DNA of 64,000 bases from the NCBI RefSeq assembly GCF_000003815.2, contig NC_049986.1:1239781-1303780 (forward strand). Direction: 5' to 3'. Below, piece after piece: positions 1 to 13,400 of this stretch. The notes under the pieces are model-generated. The model was not told where the DNA came from and searched no databases. It worked only from the letters and a program-made list of their open reading frames with translations. The position numbers and the translations under genes were made by a program. This stretch comes from Branchiostoma floridae. Lineage: Eukaryota > Chordata > Leptocardii > Amphioxiformes > Branchiostomatidae. The stretch's first letter is position 1. Each line of letters begins with the position of its first letter.

Positions 1-1
1 C

Positions 2-71
2 GCTGATATACATGAGCTCCGGATTCCTCCAGGCGGTCTACATGCAAATCCGATGTACGCTACGAGCCCTG
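2..71 (+). CDS. Possible cytoplasmic-tail exon of the lectin gene (partial)
   Basis: The frame from position 2 is open and contains ANPMYATSP, a short Tyr-containing stretch of the kind I associate with cytoplasmic tails of amphioxus type II lectins. It would end at a weak donor (CCCTG|gtcaat) in phase 1, which matches the phase-1 entry of the transmembrane exon at 1167 and would make a Gly codon across the junction. The exon runs off the left edge. Another splice-flanked segment at 186-226 (tacag ... gag|gtaggt) does not match this phase. The phase agreement is seen; the membership is inferred and weak because the donor is poor. Confidence 0.33.
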
Positions 72-514
72 GTCAATAGGCAAAGAATGGTACGACGACC
101 ATAGCTATCATGTGTAATGTTCTGTGGTGCTTCCTTTTAACCATAACGACCATGATTGTTGACCTTTGCTCCTTGTGTAATACAGATAACTATGGAATTC
201 CTTATATGATCCGCAAATTTCGAGAGGTAGGTTCCCTTTTTTATTTAGAGTGACAGGGATTGTATATTCCCTTATACTTTGCCTCTATCTCCACGTTGAA
301 ACCAGTGGGGTTCGAGGTCTAGAACAGTTGTGGATTTGGGATTTGATAAAATTATCCCTACTTGTGTTATAAGTCGTGGAAACTATTAGCTAGCGTTAGG
401 TATTTTATTTTATTTTTTTTATTGCCAATGATACAACTCATTACACGGATCTGCCTAGGCAGCTTTGGGCTGGTAGCGGCAGATCCACAGAGATGCAGAC
501 GAACATACATGTAC

Positions 515-777
515 ATAATCGGTCGACGTGATCGCACATGTTCGCACATGTTTACACACGACGGGGTTATACCGCCCCTTGCGGGTTGACATACCCTTTC
601 ATACGCGCCAGGTCTCCCGTCCGGGTGAATGATGTAAATCATTTTCACCTGAGTATAGTGAGGAAAGCCGTGTAAAGTGCCTTTCCCAAGGGCACTTTAC
701 ACGGCAGGTGGATTCGAACCCGCAACCTCTCGGTCACGGGCCGAACACGGTCCCACTGCGCTACCCGGTCCCACGAA
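515..777 (-). mobile_element. tRNA-derived SINE
   Basis: Read on the minus strand it starts near 777 with GGGACCGGGTAGCGCAGTGG, a good pol III A-box match, followed about 40 bases later by a B box GGTTCGAATCC (710-720), then a tail with a GTAAAGTGCC/GGCACTTTAC inverted repeat. The 3' part (about 515-600) recurs at 3885-3935 plus 6091-6126. No matching cloverleaf acceptor stem, so not a functional tRNA gene. Confidence 0.65.
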
Positions 778-1166
778 TATGTAATATACTTTGTACTTTT
801 CTTTTAGCGATGGTCTCACTGATGTATGTGTTGCTGCAACTGGGGCTGTTAAAGTAACATTTTACAAATTATATGCTGTGCATTTGTAAGTTAATAACTG
901 AGAAGCATCATATTTACTTGTGCTTACATTGCTAGAAATTTCAATGATGCAATATTTTTTGTCTGTTCCTTTGTTATGTATGGAAAAGAAATCAATGCAT
1001 TGCTGTTATGTCTGTTCGTTTTATCTGATATTCACAATATGCACGACGCAGCCTTTATGACACTGTAAGGTTTGCAAAGAATCATATTTGTAATTCTCAT
1101 TTTCTTTTTGTTCGTTTCTATTTTTTTATTATTGTTATCCTCTTACTCTTCTAACTATTTTCACAG

Positions 1167-1285
1167 GCTCTTATTCCATTGGGCGTTGTTTTTGCCTTGT
1201 TGCCACTGTTGTCCTGGTAGGATCAATTATTGCTGGAATCCTCATAGGGGTTTATCATAACACAAAGGAGCAAGGCCTTCAAACG
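1167..1285 (+). CDS. Lectin gene: transmembrane exon
   Basis: Acceptor ttttcacag at 1158-1166 and donor acg|gtaagg at 1285/1286 bound 119 nt. Entering in phase 1 it encodes a hydrophobic run ([20 protein letters not shown]) followed by the polar [12 protein letters not shown] single membrane span upstream of stalk and lectin domain fits a type II signal anchor. The exon leaves in phase 0. The other frames contain stops. Confidence 0.7.
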
Positions 1286-4200
1286 GTAAGGTGTACAATC
1301 ATACTAATAAATCATTTACAGTACTACTCACATTCTTTCGTCACGACAAAAGTCCAATACATACGTTTCGACTTGCTTCAGCTACTTTTGCTTAGTACAG
1401 CAGTAATGAAGGAGGGTTGGGAAGTAGACCCAGTCTCGTTTAGGACCATTTTCTTCTGGACCCTTAAGGTTGGAAAATTATGTCACTCTGTGGCCCATTC
1501 CTATGCAGGGCCCCCAAAATTGGACTACCTTCAAGGTTACTGCTGTTGCCATCTCCAGCACCGACAGTAAGTTTGTATATCTCTCTTGAGTTTTAAGCAA
1601 ACACGCACTTATCAAATTAAACCCAATTCTGATTATTCATACTGTTAATAATGCTATTAGCTTAGTCAGAGATGTACATAATAAAGTTTTAAAGTTTTAA
1701 GTTCTATTTAAAATAAGTTGCACTTCATTACGTACATATACACATTTGTACAACTTATGCAAATTTCAATTTGCATATGTTGCAAAAAAGTATACATACA
1801 TATAACCATATAACCAAGCATAGATTATGGAGATGTGGACGTTATTTGCATAATCAGAATATTTCATGGAGATATAAGGTCCCCGAACAAGATGATTAAA
1901 AAGAACAAGATTAAAACTCTGTCTGCATATAGCCTTTAGACGCCCACTTTTAAACGTAATTGCAGGCGGATCACACTACAAAGTCAGTTACATCATCGGT
2001 CGCATTAATACACGAACTGGAAAACCTGAAAAATCACAATTAAGCAGTCTCATTCGATATGTTTCTTGACCACATAGCATTGTTTATGCATGGCTGCCTC
2101 TGCGTACTACTTACGGTAGCTGCGTCATAGACCCTCGGGAATCTGTGATAAATATTAGATGCTGCTACTTTTTTTGTCTTGAAATTTAGCATGCATCTGA
2201 TCATAAGAATGAATGGTAAGAATAAGTGGTAAGAATATTTTGACGGTAAGCATACATTTGCTCACACAAAAACTCGCAAACACACAGACTGAAACACACA
2301 TGCCCATTTGATATGGCCTATATTTGATGTTACAGAACTTGCCACCGTTGCCACTTTTGTTGATACCAGCACCTCCGCTCTCCATAGCACTACTGGTAAG
2401 TATATTTACCTTTGCCAGAATGGCAAGGTTATGTTTTAGGCTTGTACGTCTGTCTGTCTGTCTGTCTGTCACCGGGATAACTCAAGAAGCCTTGGATGGA
2501 TCCTGATGATATTTGGCACATGGGTAGGCGTCTGGAAAACGAAGGTCAAGTTCGATATAATGGGCCCCTAGCGGGTTCCTAATGTACTGCAGCGGAACTT
2601 CCATTTTTGATAACTCGTGTTCTGAACATGCTGTGGTCGTGATTCTTGGGTGTTAGATAGCCTTTGGAGCAGAGAGTAGGTGTTGTGATTGGGCCCCCTA
2701 TCGGCTTTTTGGAACTACAGGTGCCGGTTTCCTTTCAAAGTTTGGACTAGAATAACTTGAGAATATGTTGACAGATCGTCATGACTTTTGGTATGTGGAT
2801 GGCCTAAGTGATAACTTACATAATGTCATGCTAATTATGCAAATCAACAGCTAATTTGCATCATTAGGGAAGAAATTTTCTAAATCCACTGCATTCCATG
2901 ATAGGGCTTTCAAACTTGTACAAAATATGTAGCTGAGGAAGAGAGAAATTTCAATATATAATGATTATGCAAATGGTCTCATTTGCAATAATTTATAGGA
3001 AAATATGAACGTGTTGAGGTTCCGGGTCGGAGTTCAAATCTGACCGGAGTTGGCGAAATGGTGGTGTAATAGGCCGGAAGTGCGCTGTTGTCTCTCTAAC
3101 TTTTGCTCCCTAATGCTTGGTGATCATTAAAGCTGAGCATAGATTTGTCTTATTTCCTGAAAAGCCCGTGGGTTGTATTATCTTTGTGCGAGTAGTTGGT
3201 CGGCCAGCGAAACCATTTTTGTAATAGTCCGCTGCAACGGTAAAGCGTTTTTTGTGACCCAAATAGCAGCGATTTTCATGCGATTTCGATGAAATTACGT
3301 CATCGGAGATTACAAAAAAGTTATCACATGGAATTTCTTTATTTTCATTTTACAAAAACATGAAGAATTTAGCTTCTCTACCACGTAGGTACTTGAGGAC
3401 TGAGAAAGTGGGCAGAAAGTAAGAGGTGCATGTGTGGGTCCCCTAGCGTCTATTTTGGAACTGCATGAGCCGGTGTGCTTGAGACAAAAATTGAATATTA
3501 GTTATGTAAATTGGCATCTACTTAGCATAATTAATGGCGAAATTTTATGAATCAACTCCAATCATATAAAATAAAACGTAATGAGTAATATGTTTATATC
3601 TACAGACATTATTGTACATAAAAAACTGGTTTCTTTGGCAAAGGTATGTACATGTATTGTGTTCGTGGAACTCTAGGTAACTTGATATTTACAGCATGTA
3701 TCTCAACACACACCCACACACACATATATACACAAACAAGGGACTTTAATATGGGCTAAATTTATCGTTACAGAAACTGTTACCGTTGCCAGCTCTGCCC
3801 GTACCAATAACCCCATACTACACGGTACTACTGGTAAGTATCATAGCTCCCTCAATACTTATGAGCAATGCTTTTTTCTTGACCGCATCATCATCATCGG
3901 TAGACGTGATCACATGTTCGCACATGTTTACACACAAGCTGGGATATTGTCCTCACCCGGTGCCTTCCCACTTGACATGGAGTCAATGGCTTTACTAAGC
4001 TCTTCAATGGTGGGTTCAGCATCCAGCTCTACAAGGACAGGTAAGTCTTCAATGTTGTTTAGTACATCTTGAGAGACTTGGTTTTCTGTTGAGTAGATGT
4101 CCAAGTAATGTTCTACCCAACGTGCCATTTGTTTGTCTTTGTCAGCAATGATCTCTCCTGACTTTGCTTTTAGGGGTGCACTCTTTTTAATTGGTTTTCC

Positions 4201-7200
4201 CGTGGCTTGTTTGATGCCCTCGTACATCCTCCTGATGTCTCCAGTTGCTGAAGCAAGCTGGATGCGCTCTGACAACAGGAGCCAGTAATTGTTTGCACAG
4301 CGGCGTGAGACCCGCTGGGCTTCGTGTCGGGCGGCTTTCAGTGCCTGCAAGTTCTGAAGGAAGGCACCGGGTGAGGACAATATCCCAGCTGAGATCATCA
4401 AGTGTGGAAAACCTGCCCTGCTAAAACCACTACATGAGCTGCTATGTCTCTGCTGGAAAGAGGGCAAGGTACCCCAGCCAATGCGTAACTCAAAGATCAT
4501 CACTCTGTATAAGAATAAGGGAGACCGCACTGATTGCAACAGCTACAGAGGCATATCTCTGCTAAGCATCGTGGGAAAAGCCTTTGCCAAAGTAGTCCTC
4601 ACCAGACTTCAGGTTCTGGCCGACCGGGTCTATCCAGAATCCCAGTGCGGTTTCCGTGCCGAGAGGTCTACAACAGACATGATTTTCTCCGTACGCCAGC
4701 TTCAGGAGAAGTGTCGGGAACAGCAGCGGCCGTTATATATAGCCTTTATAGACTTGACAAAGGCTTTTGACCTCGTCAGCAGGAAAGGCCTGTTTCAACT
4801 CTTGCACAAGATTGGTTGCCCCCCACAGCTGCTTAGCATCGTCATCTCCTTCCATGAGAACATGCAGGGTGTGGTTAGTTTTGACGGGGAAACCTCCGAA
4901 CCCTTTGCAATTCGGTCTGGTGTGAAACAAGGGTGTGTCCTGGCCCCAACCCTGTTTGGAATTTTCTTCTCTCTCCTGCTGAAGTTTGCGTTTGGTAACT
5001 CCACACAAGGTGTCCATCTACACACCCGCAGTGATGGGAAGTTGTTCAACCTGGCCCGACTGAGAGCCAAGACAAAGGTTCGCTCAGTCATGATCAGGGA
5101 TCTGTTGTTTGCTGACGATGCAGCACTGGTCGCACATGCTGAGCATGAGCTACAGCAGATGATCAACCAGTTCTCTCATGCCTGCAGGGAATTTGCGCTG
5201 ACCATCAGCATAAAGAAAACGGAAGTCATGGGTCAGGATGTCCCACAGACACCCATCATCACCATAGGCCCAGAAGTGCTTGAAGTAACAGAGCACTTTA
5301 CATATCTTGGCTCTACAATCACAAACAACCTGTCCTTAGATAGGGAAATAGACAGACGGATAGCTAGGGCGGCGGGGGTGATGACTCAACTTGGAAAGAG
5401 AGTGTGGAACAACAACCACCTGACACTTCACACAAAACTCGAAGTGTACCGTTCATGCGTTCTCAGCACGCTTCTATACGGTAGTGAGACCTGGACCACA
5501 TATGCCAGACAAGAAAACCGCCTGGAAAGCTTCCATCTACGATGCCTAAGGCGCATTCTTGGCATCACCTGGAGGGACAGAGTGCCCAACACCACTGTTC
5601 TGGAACGTTCCTGCTCCTTGAGTATCCATCTTCTTCTCTGCCAGCGACGTCTACGCTGGCTGGGACACGTATCCCGTATGAAAGATGGGCGCATTCCGAA
5701 GGATATCCTGTTCGGGGAACTAGCAGCAGGAAAACGCCCAGTAGGCCGACCGGCACTGCGCTACAGGGATGTCTGCAGGCGTGACATGAGACTAACTGAC
5801 ATTGACCCAACCAGCTGGGAACAGATCGCAGAAGACCGCACCAGATGGCGCAACACAGTCAGGGAGGGTCTTGCCAAGGGTCAGGCGAGACGAATGAAAC
5901 AACTAGAGTCAAAAAGACAAAGACGCAAAGAAAGACTGCAACCTGGCAATTCATCTGAATATATATGCCCAAACTGCGGACGCGACTGTCATGCGAGGAT
6001 TGGGTTACAGTCCCACAGTCGACGCTGTCAACCGCCCTAATTTCAAGGAGAGAGTGCTACCATCATCTGGAAAGATGGAAGGATGCCTACTACACACGAC
6101 GGGGTGATGCCGCCCCTTACGGGCTTGACCACATAGCATTGTTTATACATAGTTTACTCTAAAATAAGGCTTTGTACCCTGTCATCAGCAATTTTATCCC
6201 TACTACTTTTGCTACCCGCGTCATAGACCACCAGGAATCGGGGATAAATATCACATGCTGCTACATATACTTGTCTTGAAATTTAGCATGCTTCTGATAA
6301 CACAAGAATAAGAACTAGAAAGGCCGACATTTGCTTGAGAAGTTGAGAGCAAATACAGCATATTTCAGCCATCTCCCTCTCCAGGTCGTTGACCCCTGTG
6401 GACATTGGAAAATGACATGAAAAATCCTCAAATATATAATTTTAAGCGTTTCATGCCGCAAATTATATATGAGTCATTTGAATTAATATTTAGAGCACCC
6501 CTTTACCGAATTTCAGGTCATTTGGTTGTAAAATGAGGGTACAGGAGACAAAAATGTCCTATTTTTGTCAAAAGATGGCCAAAAAAAACGCAAAATTTGC
6601 ATTTTGTTGTACTGTATGCCAAAATTGTTATTGACTATATGTGCACATGTGTGTAGGGCACTCCTATACCAAATTTCAGGTCATTTAATTGTAAAACGAG
6701 CGTACGGGAGCCAAAAATGTCATTTTTTGGCAAAAAATGGCAAAAAAAATCGCTAAATTAAGAATTTTGTTGTACCTTATGCCAAAACTGTTATTAAATC
6801 TATGTAGACATGTGATCAAAGCACCTCTGTACAAAATTTCAGGTCATTCGGCTGTAATACCAGGGTACAGGGGGCCAGAATATACATAAAAATTGCCAAA
6901 AAAACCAATAAAATCGTTTTAACGAAAGATATGAAAAAATGGATATGAAAAAAATACCTAAGGGTATTGGCCCACTCTACCTTTGTGCTAAATTTCAGAT
7001 CATTTGGTTTAGGAACGACGGAGATGATTCGATTTGAAGATTTGACAGGAGAAAGAAGAAACATTACGAATACAACATATTTCACCATACCTATGGTATG
7101 GCTGAAATATAATAAGTGGTAAAAATAAGTGGTAAAAATATCTTGACGGTAAGCATACATTTGCTAACACAAAATCTCGCAAACGTACAAACTAAAACAC

Positions 7201-7377
7201 ACACGTACATTTAATATGGGCTATATGTAACATTACAGAGCTTGCCACCGTTGCCGCTTTTCTTGATACCAGCACCTCCGCTCTCCATAGCACTACTGGT
7301 GAGATATTTAACTTGATATTTACCTCCATTAAATGTCACGGAGGTTATATTTTCACTAGTGTGTGTGTGTGTGTGTT

Positions 7378-7408
<31 letters not shown>

Positions 7409-10400
7409 ACGCGCGTGTGTGTGTGTGTGTGTGTGTTTGTGTGTGTGTTTGTGTGTATGTGTGTGTGTGAACAAGGTAAGTCAAGAACGGCTAAGTGGAT
7501 TGCTTTCATACTTAGTGTGTTGGTATGGTATGATAAAAGCTGGAAATGATTAGATGTTGAGCCCCGTAGCTGCTTCGTTGGTACTGCAGCATAACTTCCG
7601 GTTTCGCTATCTCGAATTCTGAACACGCTGTGATCATGATACTTAGTTGTTAGATAGCTCTTGTGTTCAAGAAGAAGTGACATAAGTTTGGGCTCCCAAG
7701 CGACCAGGGTAAGATAGTAGGGGCATTTTTGTTAAAAAATTCTTAAGGCGACAACTCAAAAAAGGAACAACGGATTTCTATTATTTTGGGCATGTACCTT
7801 TGACAATGTAGTGCAAAATACAATACTAATCATGCAAAATAGGAGTACATTTGCATAGTTAATGAGAATATTATATCATATCAGTTTCTGCAATGTATTT
7901 CTTTTTCCGGACATGATATGGTCACACACACACACAAACGTTGTATATTTAACGAGTATATTTAACAGAGTACACACACAGAATCGCTAGTACCACACAA
8001 CGATTATCACCGCACTGCTGGCAAATATTTGTTGCATACATCTCACACAAAAATACCTAATATGGGCTATATTTTTCTCTGCTGTACTTTTTGTGTTTAT
8101 CAACATCTTTCCGTTAAGTCAGGCTAAGTTTGCCCGAACTAGCTAAGCTCACGGCACTGTCTTTTTTGAAGCCCTACCGGTACCATGTCAGACTGGGTGG
8201 AGTGACTACAAGAACCACTGCTACATGTTTCTAAGAATAAAACTCAGCTGAATCCAGGCGAATAAAGAATGCAAACAACATGGTGAAAATCTTGCTTCTT
8301 TCACCAGCTTTTGTTAGATTTAACCCGATTCTGATTATGAAGACGGAAGGAGGGCTGCTCTTTTGTAATTGTCTGAATCTTCCAAGGGTAATAACGTATT
8401 ATATATAACTGGAATACCTTCAAAGTCAAAATCAGAGTCTCAGTCGATAAACTCCTTGACTACATAGCACTTGTTTGTTTGTCTGAACTTTGTTTATTCA
8501 TGAAAGCTCAAATCGACCTGCAGGCTGCTTTTCATTGAGGTCATGATGAAAGAGGCAACAGTCAGACAAAGTATACAACAGAGATATAGTTTACATCGTT
8601 TAAAGTCCTTATATGGATGCCTCTAAAATAAGGCTTTCTACTCAGAATCAGCCATCAGCAATTTTTCTGTACAACTTTAGGTACTCACGTCATAGAACAC
8701 AGAGGGTCGGGAATGAATATTGTGATCTGCTACATATTTTATATATTTGTCTTGAAATTTTGCATGTATCTGTTCACACACACAGTATTACAAAGACACT
8801 TATAAAGGTACATAAAACACCCCCAATACACACGTGCACACAAACGCACACACACACACACGAAATCACAAAGAAACTCTAATACACATAATTGACTCTA
8901 ACTACATGTGTAGATTTAACGTTACAGAACATGATGTCATCGTCAGCTCTGCTAGCACCAACCCCTCCATTCCCTACAGTACTGACAGTAAAACTAATTT
9001 TGACGGTACCGGTAAGCATGTATTTGCATGCACAGAACTTGCTCGCAAACACACAGAAAAACACACATGTACCTTTAATATGGGCTACATTAACGTTACA
9101 GAACTTGCCACCGTTGCCAGTTTTGTTAATACTAACACTTCCACTTTCCACAGCACTACTAATATGTACATTAATTTTACCTTGATATTAAGCATGTATC
9201 TAAGCACACACACGTGCACGAGCGCACACACACACACAATGGACTTTAATTTGAGCTACATTTATCGTTACAGAAGCAGGTTTTGTTGCCAGCTCTACTA
9301 CTACGAAATACTCCATACTACATGGAACTACTGGTAAGTATATCTCCGTTAACATTTATCAGTGATTTTCTCTGCATGCCTCAAACATACATGTCATTAA
9401 TATTGATTCCTTCCTATTAACCTTATTAACAACATGGCAACACAAAAATGGAAAATTTTCCAAACTTTGTAACTACATTTTAGGAAAAGTCACTAAATTT
9501 GGTGGTTCTAGCATTAGCCTTTCCGGCGTTATTATGACACATGAAAGTTGGCACAGGCCTCGAAAGGACCCCCCCCCCAAACACATCGATTAGGGTTAAG
9601 TCAGACTGAAAATGAGCGCATTCCTCCCGAAACATACCCGTGCTGAAAACCATGTATCAGACACTATTACTGGCTCATCTGGAGTATTGCGCCACAGCAT
9701 GGCTACCAAGCCTTGCACAAGGCAACAAAACTCTTATGTTACAGCTGGATAGACTGGTAAACAGGGCTGCAAGGCTCATCACAGGACACAAACTCCGAGA
9801 CCACGTGACAGTCGACAACTTGAGAGCAGAGGCAGGGATAGACTCTGTGCGTAAACGGACAGAAATTACGACTCTTGTGACTGTCTTTAAGACAATTCGT
9901 GGAAAGGCGCCGGCGTACTTGGCATCTTTGTTCAAGTGGGAGGCTCCACCAACAATGAGTGTACGCCCTACTCGGTCAGAGGTAAAACGTCTAAGGGACT
10001 ACGACCCTCACCTACTCTGCTGTCCACCAGCAAGAGTCATTGCATTCCGAAACAGTCTACAGTCCTACGGACCTTTCCTCTGGAATTCACTACCGCTAAA
10101 GCAACGGCAATTGGTCAGCCTCAGGACTTTTAAGAAGTTCATTGAGAATTAGAACTGGATCTGGCTGATGCTCCGTAGTCTGGACTTTGATAATGGATAA
10201 TTTTTATTATGTATTGTATATGTGCTATGTGTACTTTGTACTATGTCCAGGATTACCTGAAAAGCAGGCCGATTTCCGGCCTGAGATGTAATTACTGGTA
10301 AAATAAATAAAGTGAAAGTGAAAGTGAACATCGTAAGCTCACAGAACTCTCGTTTTATTTTCAAGCCCTACCATGTCAGACTGGGTGGAGTGGCTACAAG

Positions 10401-13400
10401 AACCACTGCTACCTGTTTGTAAGAAACAAAGTCAACTGGTTCCAGGCGGACAAAGAATGTAAACAACACGGTGCAAATCTTGCTTCTGTCACAAACGTCG
10501 ACGAGAACAACTTCATTGCACGTCTCCTCACCGGTCCCGGTGGTGGGTTGGCCGTCTTTGAACGTTGATACTTTTCATCTACATATCTCTAGTAGATTAA
10601 TTACTAATAAAAAACTACTGCTCAGCTGGAAAATTAAGAAAACAGAATCTGTGAAAAATGTAATATGTTCTAAAATTTATATAAGCACACAATTTCGCAT
10701 TTCATTATATTTCAGCCATACCATAGGTATGGTGAATTATATTGTATTCGTAATGTTTCTTCTTTCTTCTTCCTCTTCTTTCTCCTGTCAAATCTTCAGA
10801 ACAAGGTATCTCCGTCGTTCCTGGACCGAATGACTTGAAATTTGAAACAAGGATAGAGTGGGCCAATACCCCCAGATATTTTTTTTTTTTTCATTTTTTT
10901 TCATATCTGCCCCTAAAATGATTTTATTGAGTTTTGGGGCAATTTTTAGACCAAAACAGTATATTTTGGCCCCCTGTACACAGATATTACAACAGAATGA
11001 CCTGAAATTTGGTACAGACGTGCCTTGATGATATCCCAGCATAAAGGCAATAACAGTTTTAGCATACAGTACAGCAAAATGCTTTATTGTGCAATTTTTT
11101 TGCCAATTAAAAAAAAAAAAAACAGTACATTTTTGGCTCATGTACCCTGGTTTTACAACCAATTGAGCTGAAATCTGGCATAGAAGTACACTTTACATAT
11201 GCGCACATGGTTTCAATTACACTTTTGGCATACAGTACAACAAAATGCGTAATTTTGCGATTTTTTGGCTGTTTCTTTACAAAATAAGGACACTTTTGGC
11301 TCCTGTACACTGGTTTTGCAACCAAATGACCTGATTTTTGACAGATGGGGTGCACTAGATATTCATTCAAATGACCAATGTATTATTTCTGGCATGAATT
11401 ACTTCAAAACAATTTTGGGGGGATTTTTGGGTCATTTTCCGATGGCCACAGGGTTAATGACCTCAATGTTGTTTATCCATTTTCAGGCTTTCTCACTTGC
11501 AGGAATGTATGCCAGTGTCAAAGTGTTTTTAGACTGGTCTATTATACCTTTTCATGCACGGGGGACCTTTTTTTGCTAACTTCAATTTTGGATTTGGTTT
11601 CTTATTCAAAAGGCCATGTCTTTAAGTGGGAGTATTTCTGGACTGGTCTGTAATGTAAATTCACATGGGGTGTACTGGAGTGCATTCTTGCAAAGGGAGA
11701 TTTTATAAGATTTATTTTTGCGTTGAACTCTCATTCAAATTGGTTATTTTGTTGTTGCATGTGGAGGGAGATGGCTTAAATATGCTGTATTTGCTACCAA
11801 ACAAATGTCGCCTTTGTAGTTTGCTATTTTCTTTTTTAATCTTTCAAAAATCATGTAAATAACCTGGGAATCTAAAAAATAGATTCTGAATATGTTAACA
11901 AATCGTCATGACTTTTTAGTCTACTTGGCTTTTGTATTGACTTACATAGAACATGAGTTTGGGGTTTGGCGCCACCATTTTAGGTCAAAGGTCATTCGGA
12001 GCACCCCAAGCCTAATCATGCTAATAGTTAAGGCGTTTGGTGCAAAAACGAAGAATACAAGCATTACATTTTGCATTAAATTTCATAGTAATAACAACAT
12101 AAACACAAATAAACATTTACATGGCAACCGTTGCTAGGAAACATTCTTCCTTGACAACCTGTGCTCTTAATTACCAGTGTTGTGTATATCCTGTTAAGAG
12201 GGAACTATCATATTACATGTATATATAGTAATAAGACAAGCACTTAGCTGAAAGAACAAGAGAATAGAACACCTGTTCTAGATTCTATAATTCCGTTCTA
12301 GATCTTATCCGTTACAGATTTAAAACATTTTACCTGTTTGCACCTGTCAGTTAGTCGTGTTTCATCAAATTACACGGTATATAATGTGTAATTTGACGGT
12401 ATATGACAGCGGCTTACTGTTTTTAGATACAAACAATCCCCTATTTGTCAAGTCAAGACCTTATTTGCATGATTAATAAAGAGAGTTTATAAACCCACTG
12501 CATTCCATGAGAGAACTCTCAAAATCATCACATATGTAACTGATACCAGCGTAGCAAACTCACATCCACTGTTGAAAGCCCTGTGTGGTTGCGGCTTACT
12601 ATTTCTAGATCTCTACTGCCCCTGGGTTCAATTATTCGTGACTTTGTCATCAATAGGCAGCTTTCAGAAGCACTTTATATGTATGTGACATCTACCAAAA
12701 GATCCACTTTCAGCCGTGCTAGCTTTAACGTTACCTGTTTTTAATTTTAATTTTCTTATACATATTATGTACATATTTATTTTGTATTGTAATGTATATG
12801 TTTGTGGTCACGATACCAGCCTGCTCCCTAGTATCCACAATGTATTATACTTGAATAAAGTTAAAGTTTATAATCATTTTAAGTCAATCAATGCCCTCGT
12901 ACAAAATTTGGACGAGGATTGAATATTCCAGGTGTTAGAGATGTCCATGTTCCCAGAGGGCATATCAGAGAAGCGACGGTATATACTGTGTATGATAAAC
13001 GTTGTAGCAATAAGCTAGTTATACTTGATCTGGTCATTATGATGATATGGTCCGCCATTTTTTTGTATTTTGACTGATGGCGTCATCCATTACCATAATT
13101 TAGATAGGAAAGATATACTAAATTATGTAACAATTTATTCAATAAAATTACATTAATTTGATAATGTGATGAAATAGTATTAATGTAGCAAAACATCCTG
13201 AAAAAAATACATTTTTTAGAACCGAAGTCAGAGATTTTTTGTTTATATACTACGTCTACAACTGGTTGCCATGGCAAAAAATAGCGCGAAAAATAGAAAG
13301 CATTCCAAACTTTGTAAAACTGTTGCCATCTAAATTTGATACAAAGTTAGTAAATTTGCCGCGGGCAATCCGCCCCCCAGTCTGAATATGTTAACAAATT

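Larger units (their letters stand above)
3936..6090 (+). mobile_element. RTE-like LINE, 5' truncated and 5' inverted, inserted in a SINE
   Basis: Flanked by the 7-bp direct repeat tacacac (3929-3935, 6091-6097) inside a SINE. The body (4359-6090) runs on the plus strand; a 5' piece (3937-4358) is inverted. The two pieces share a 32-bp overlap at 3937-3968 (minus) and 4359-4390 (plus). That is the structure expected from twin priming during target-primed reverse transcription. The 3' end is a short untranslated stretch after the stop at 6040, without a poly(A) tail. Confidence 0.7.
1990..9333 (+). repeat. Tandemly duplicated intron-plus-exon blocks of the lectin stalk
   Basis: Intron sequence is shared between the module copies. 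Examples: the 90 bases before modules 1, 3 and 5 (agcatacatttgctcacaca ... ggctatatt ... acag); the segments at 2045-2210, 6120-6300 and 8440-8780 (gaccacatagcattgtttat ... cttgaaatttagcatg); and 2470-2660 against 7480-7670. The shared introns show that the exons arose by unequal duplication of intron-exon blocks, later interrupted by transposons. Confidence 0.55.

Noticed and set aside
367-648. 93-codon open frame on the minus strand
   Set aside because: It lies wholly within the tRNA-derived SINE and its translation is the element body.
690-777. Functional tRNA gene
   Set aside because: A and B boxes are present but no complementary acceptor stem or anticodon arm; it is the head of a SINE.
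7211-7683. Several open frames rich in His/Thr or Val/Cys
   Set aside because: They are translations of the (GT)n microsatellite in different frames.
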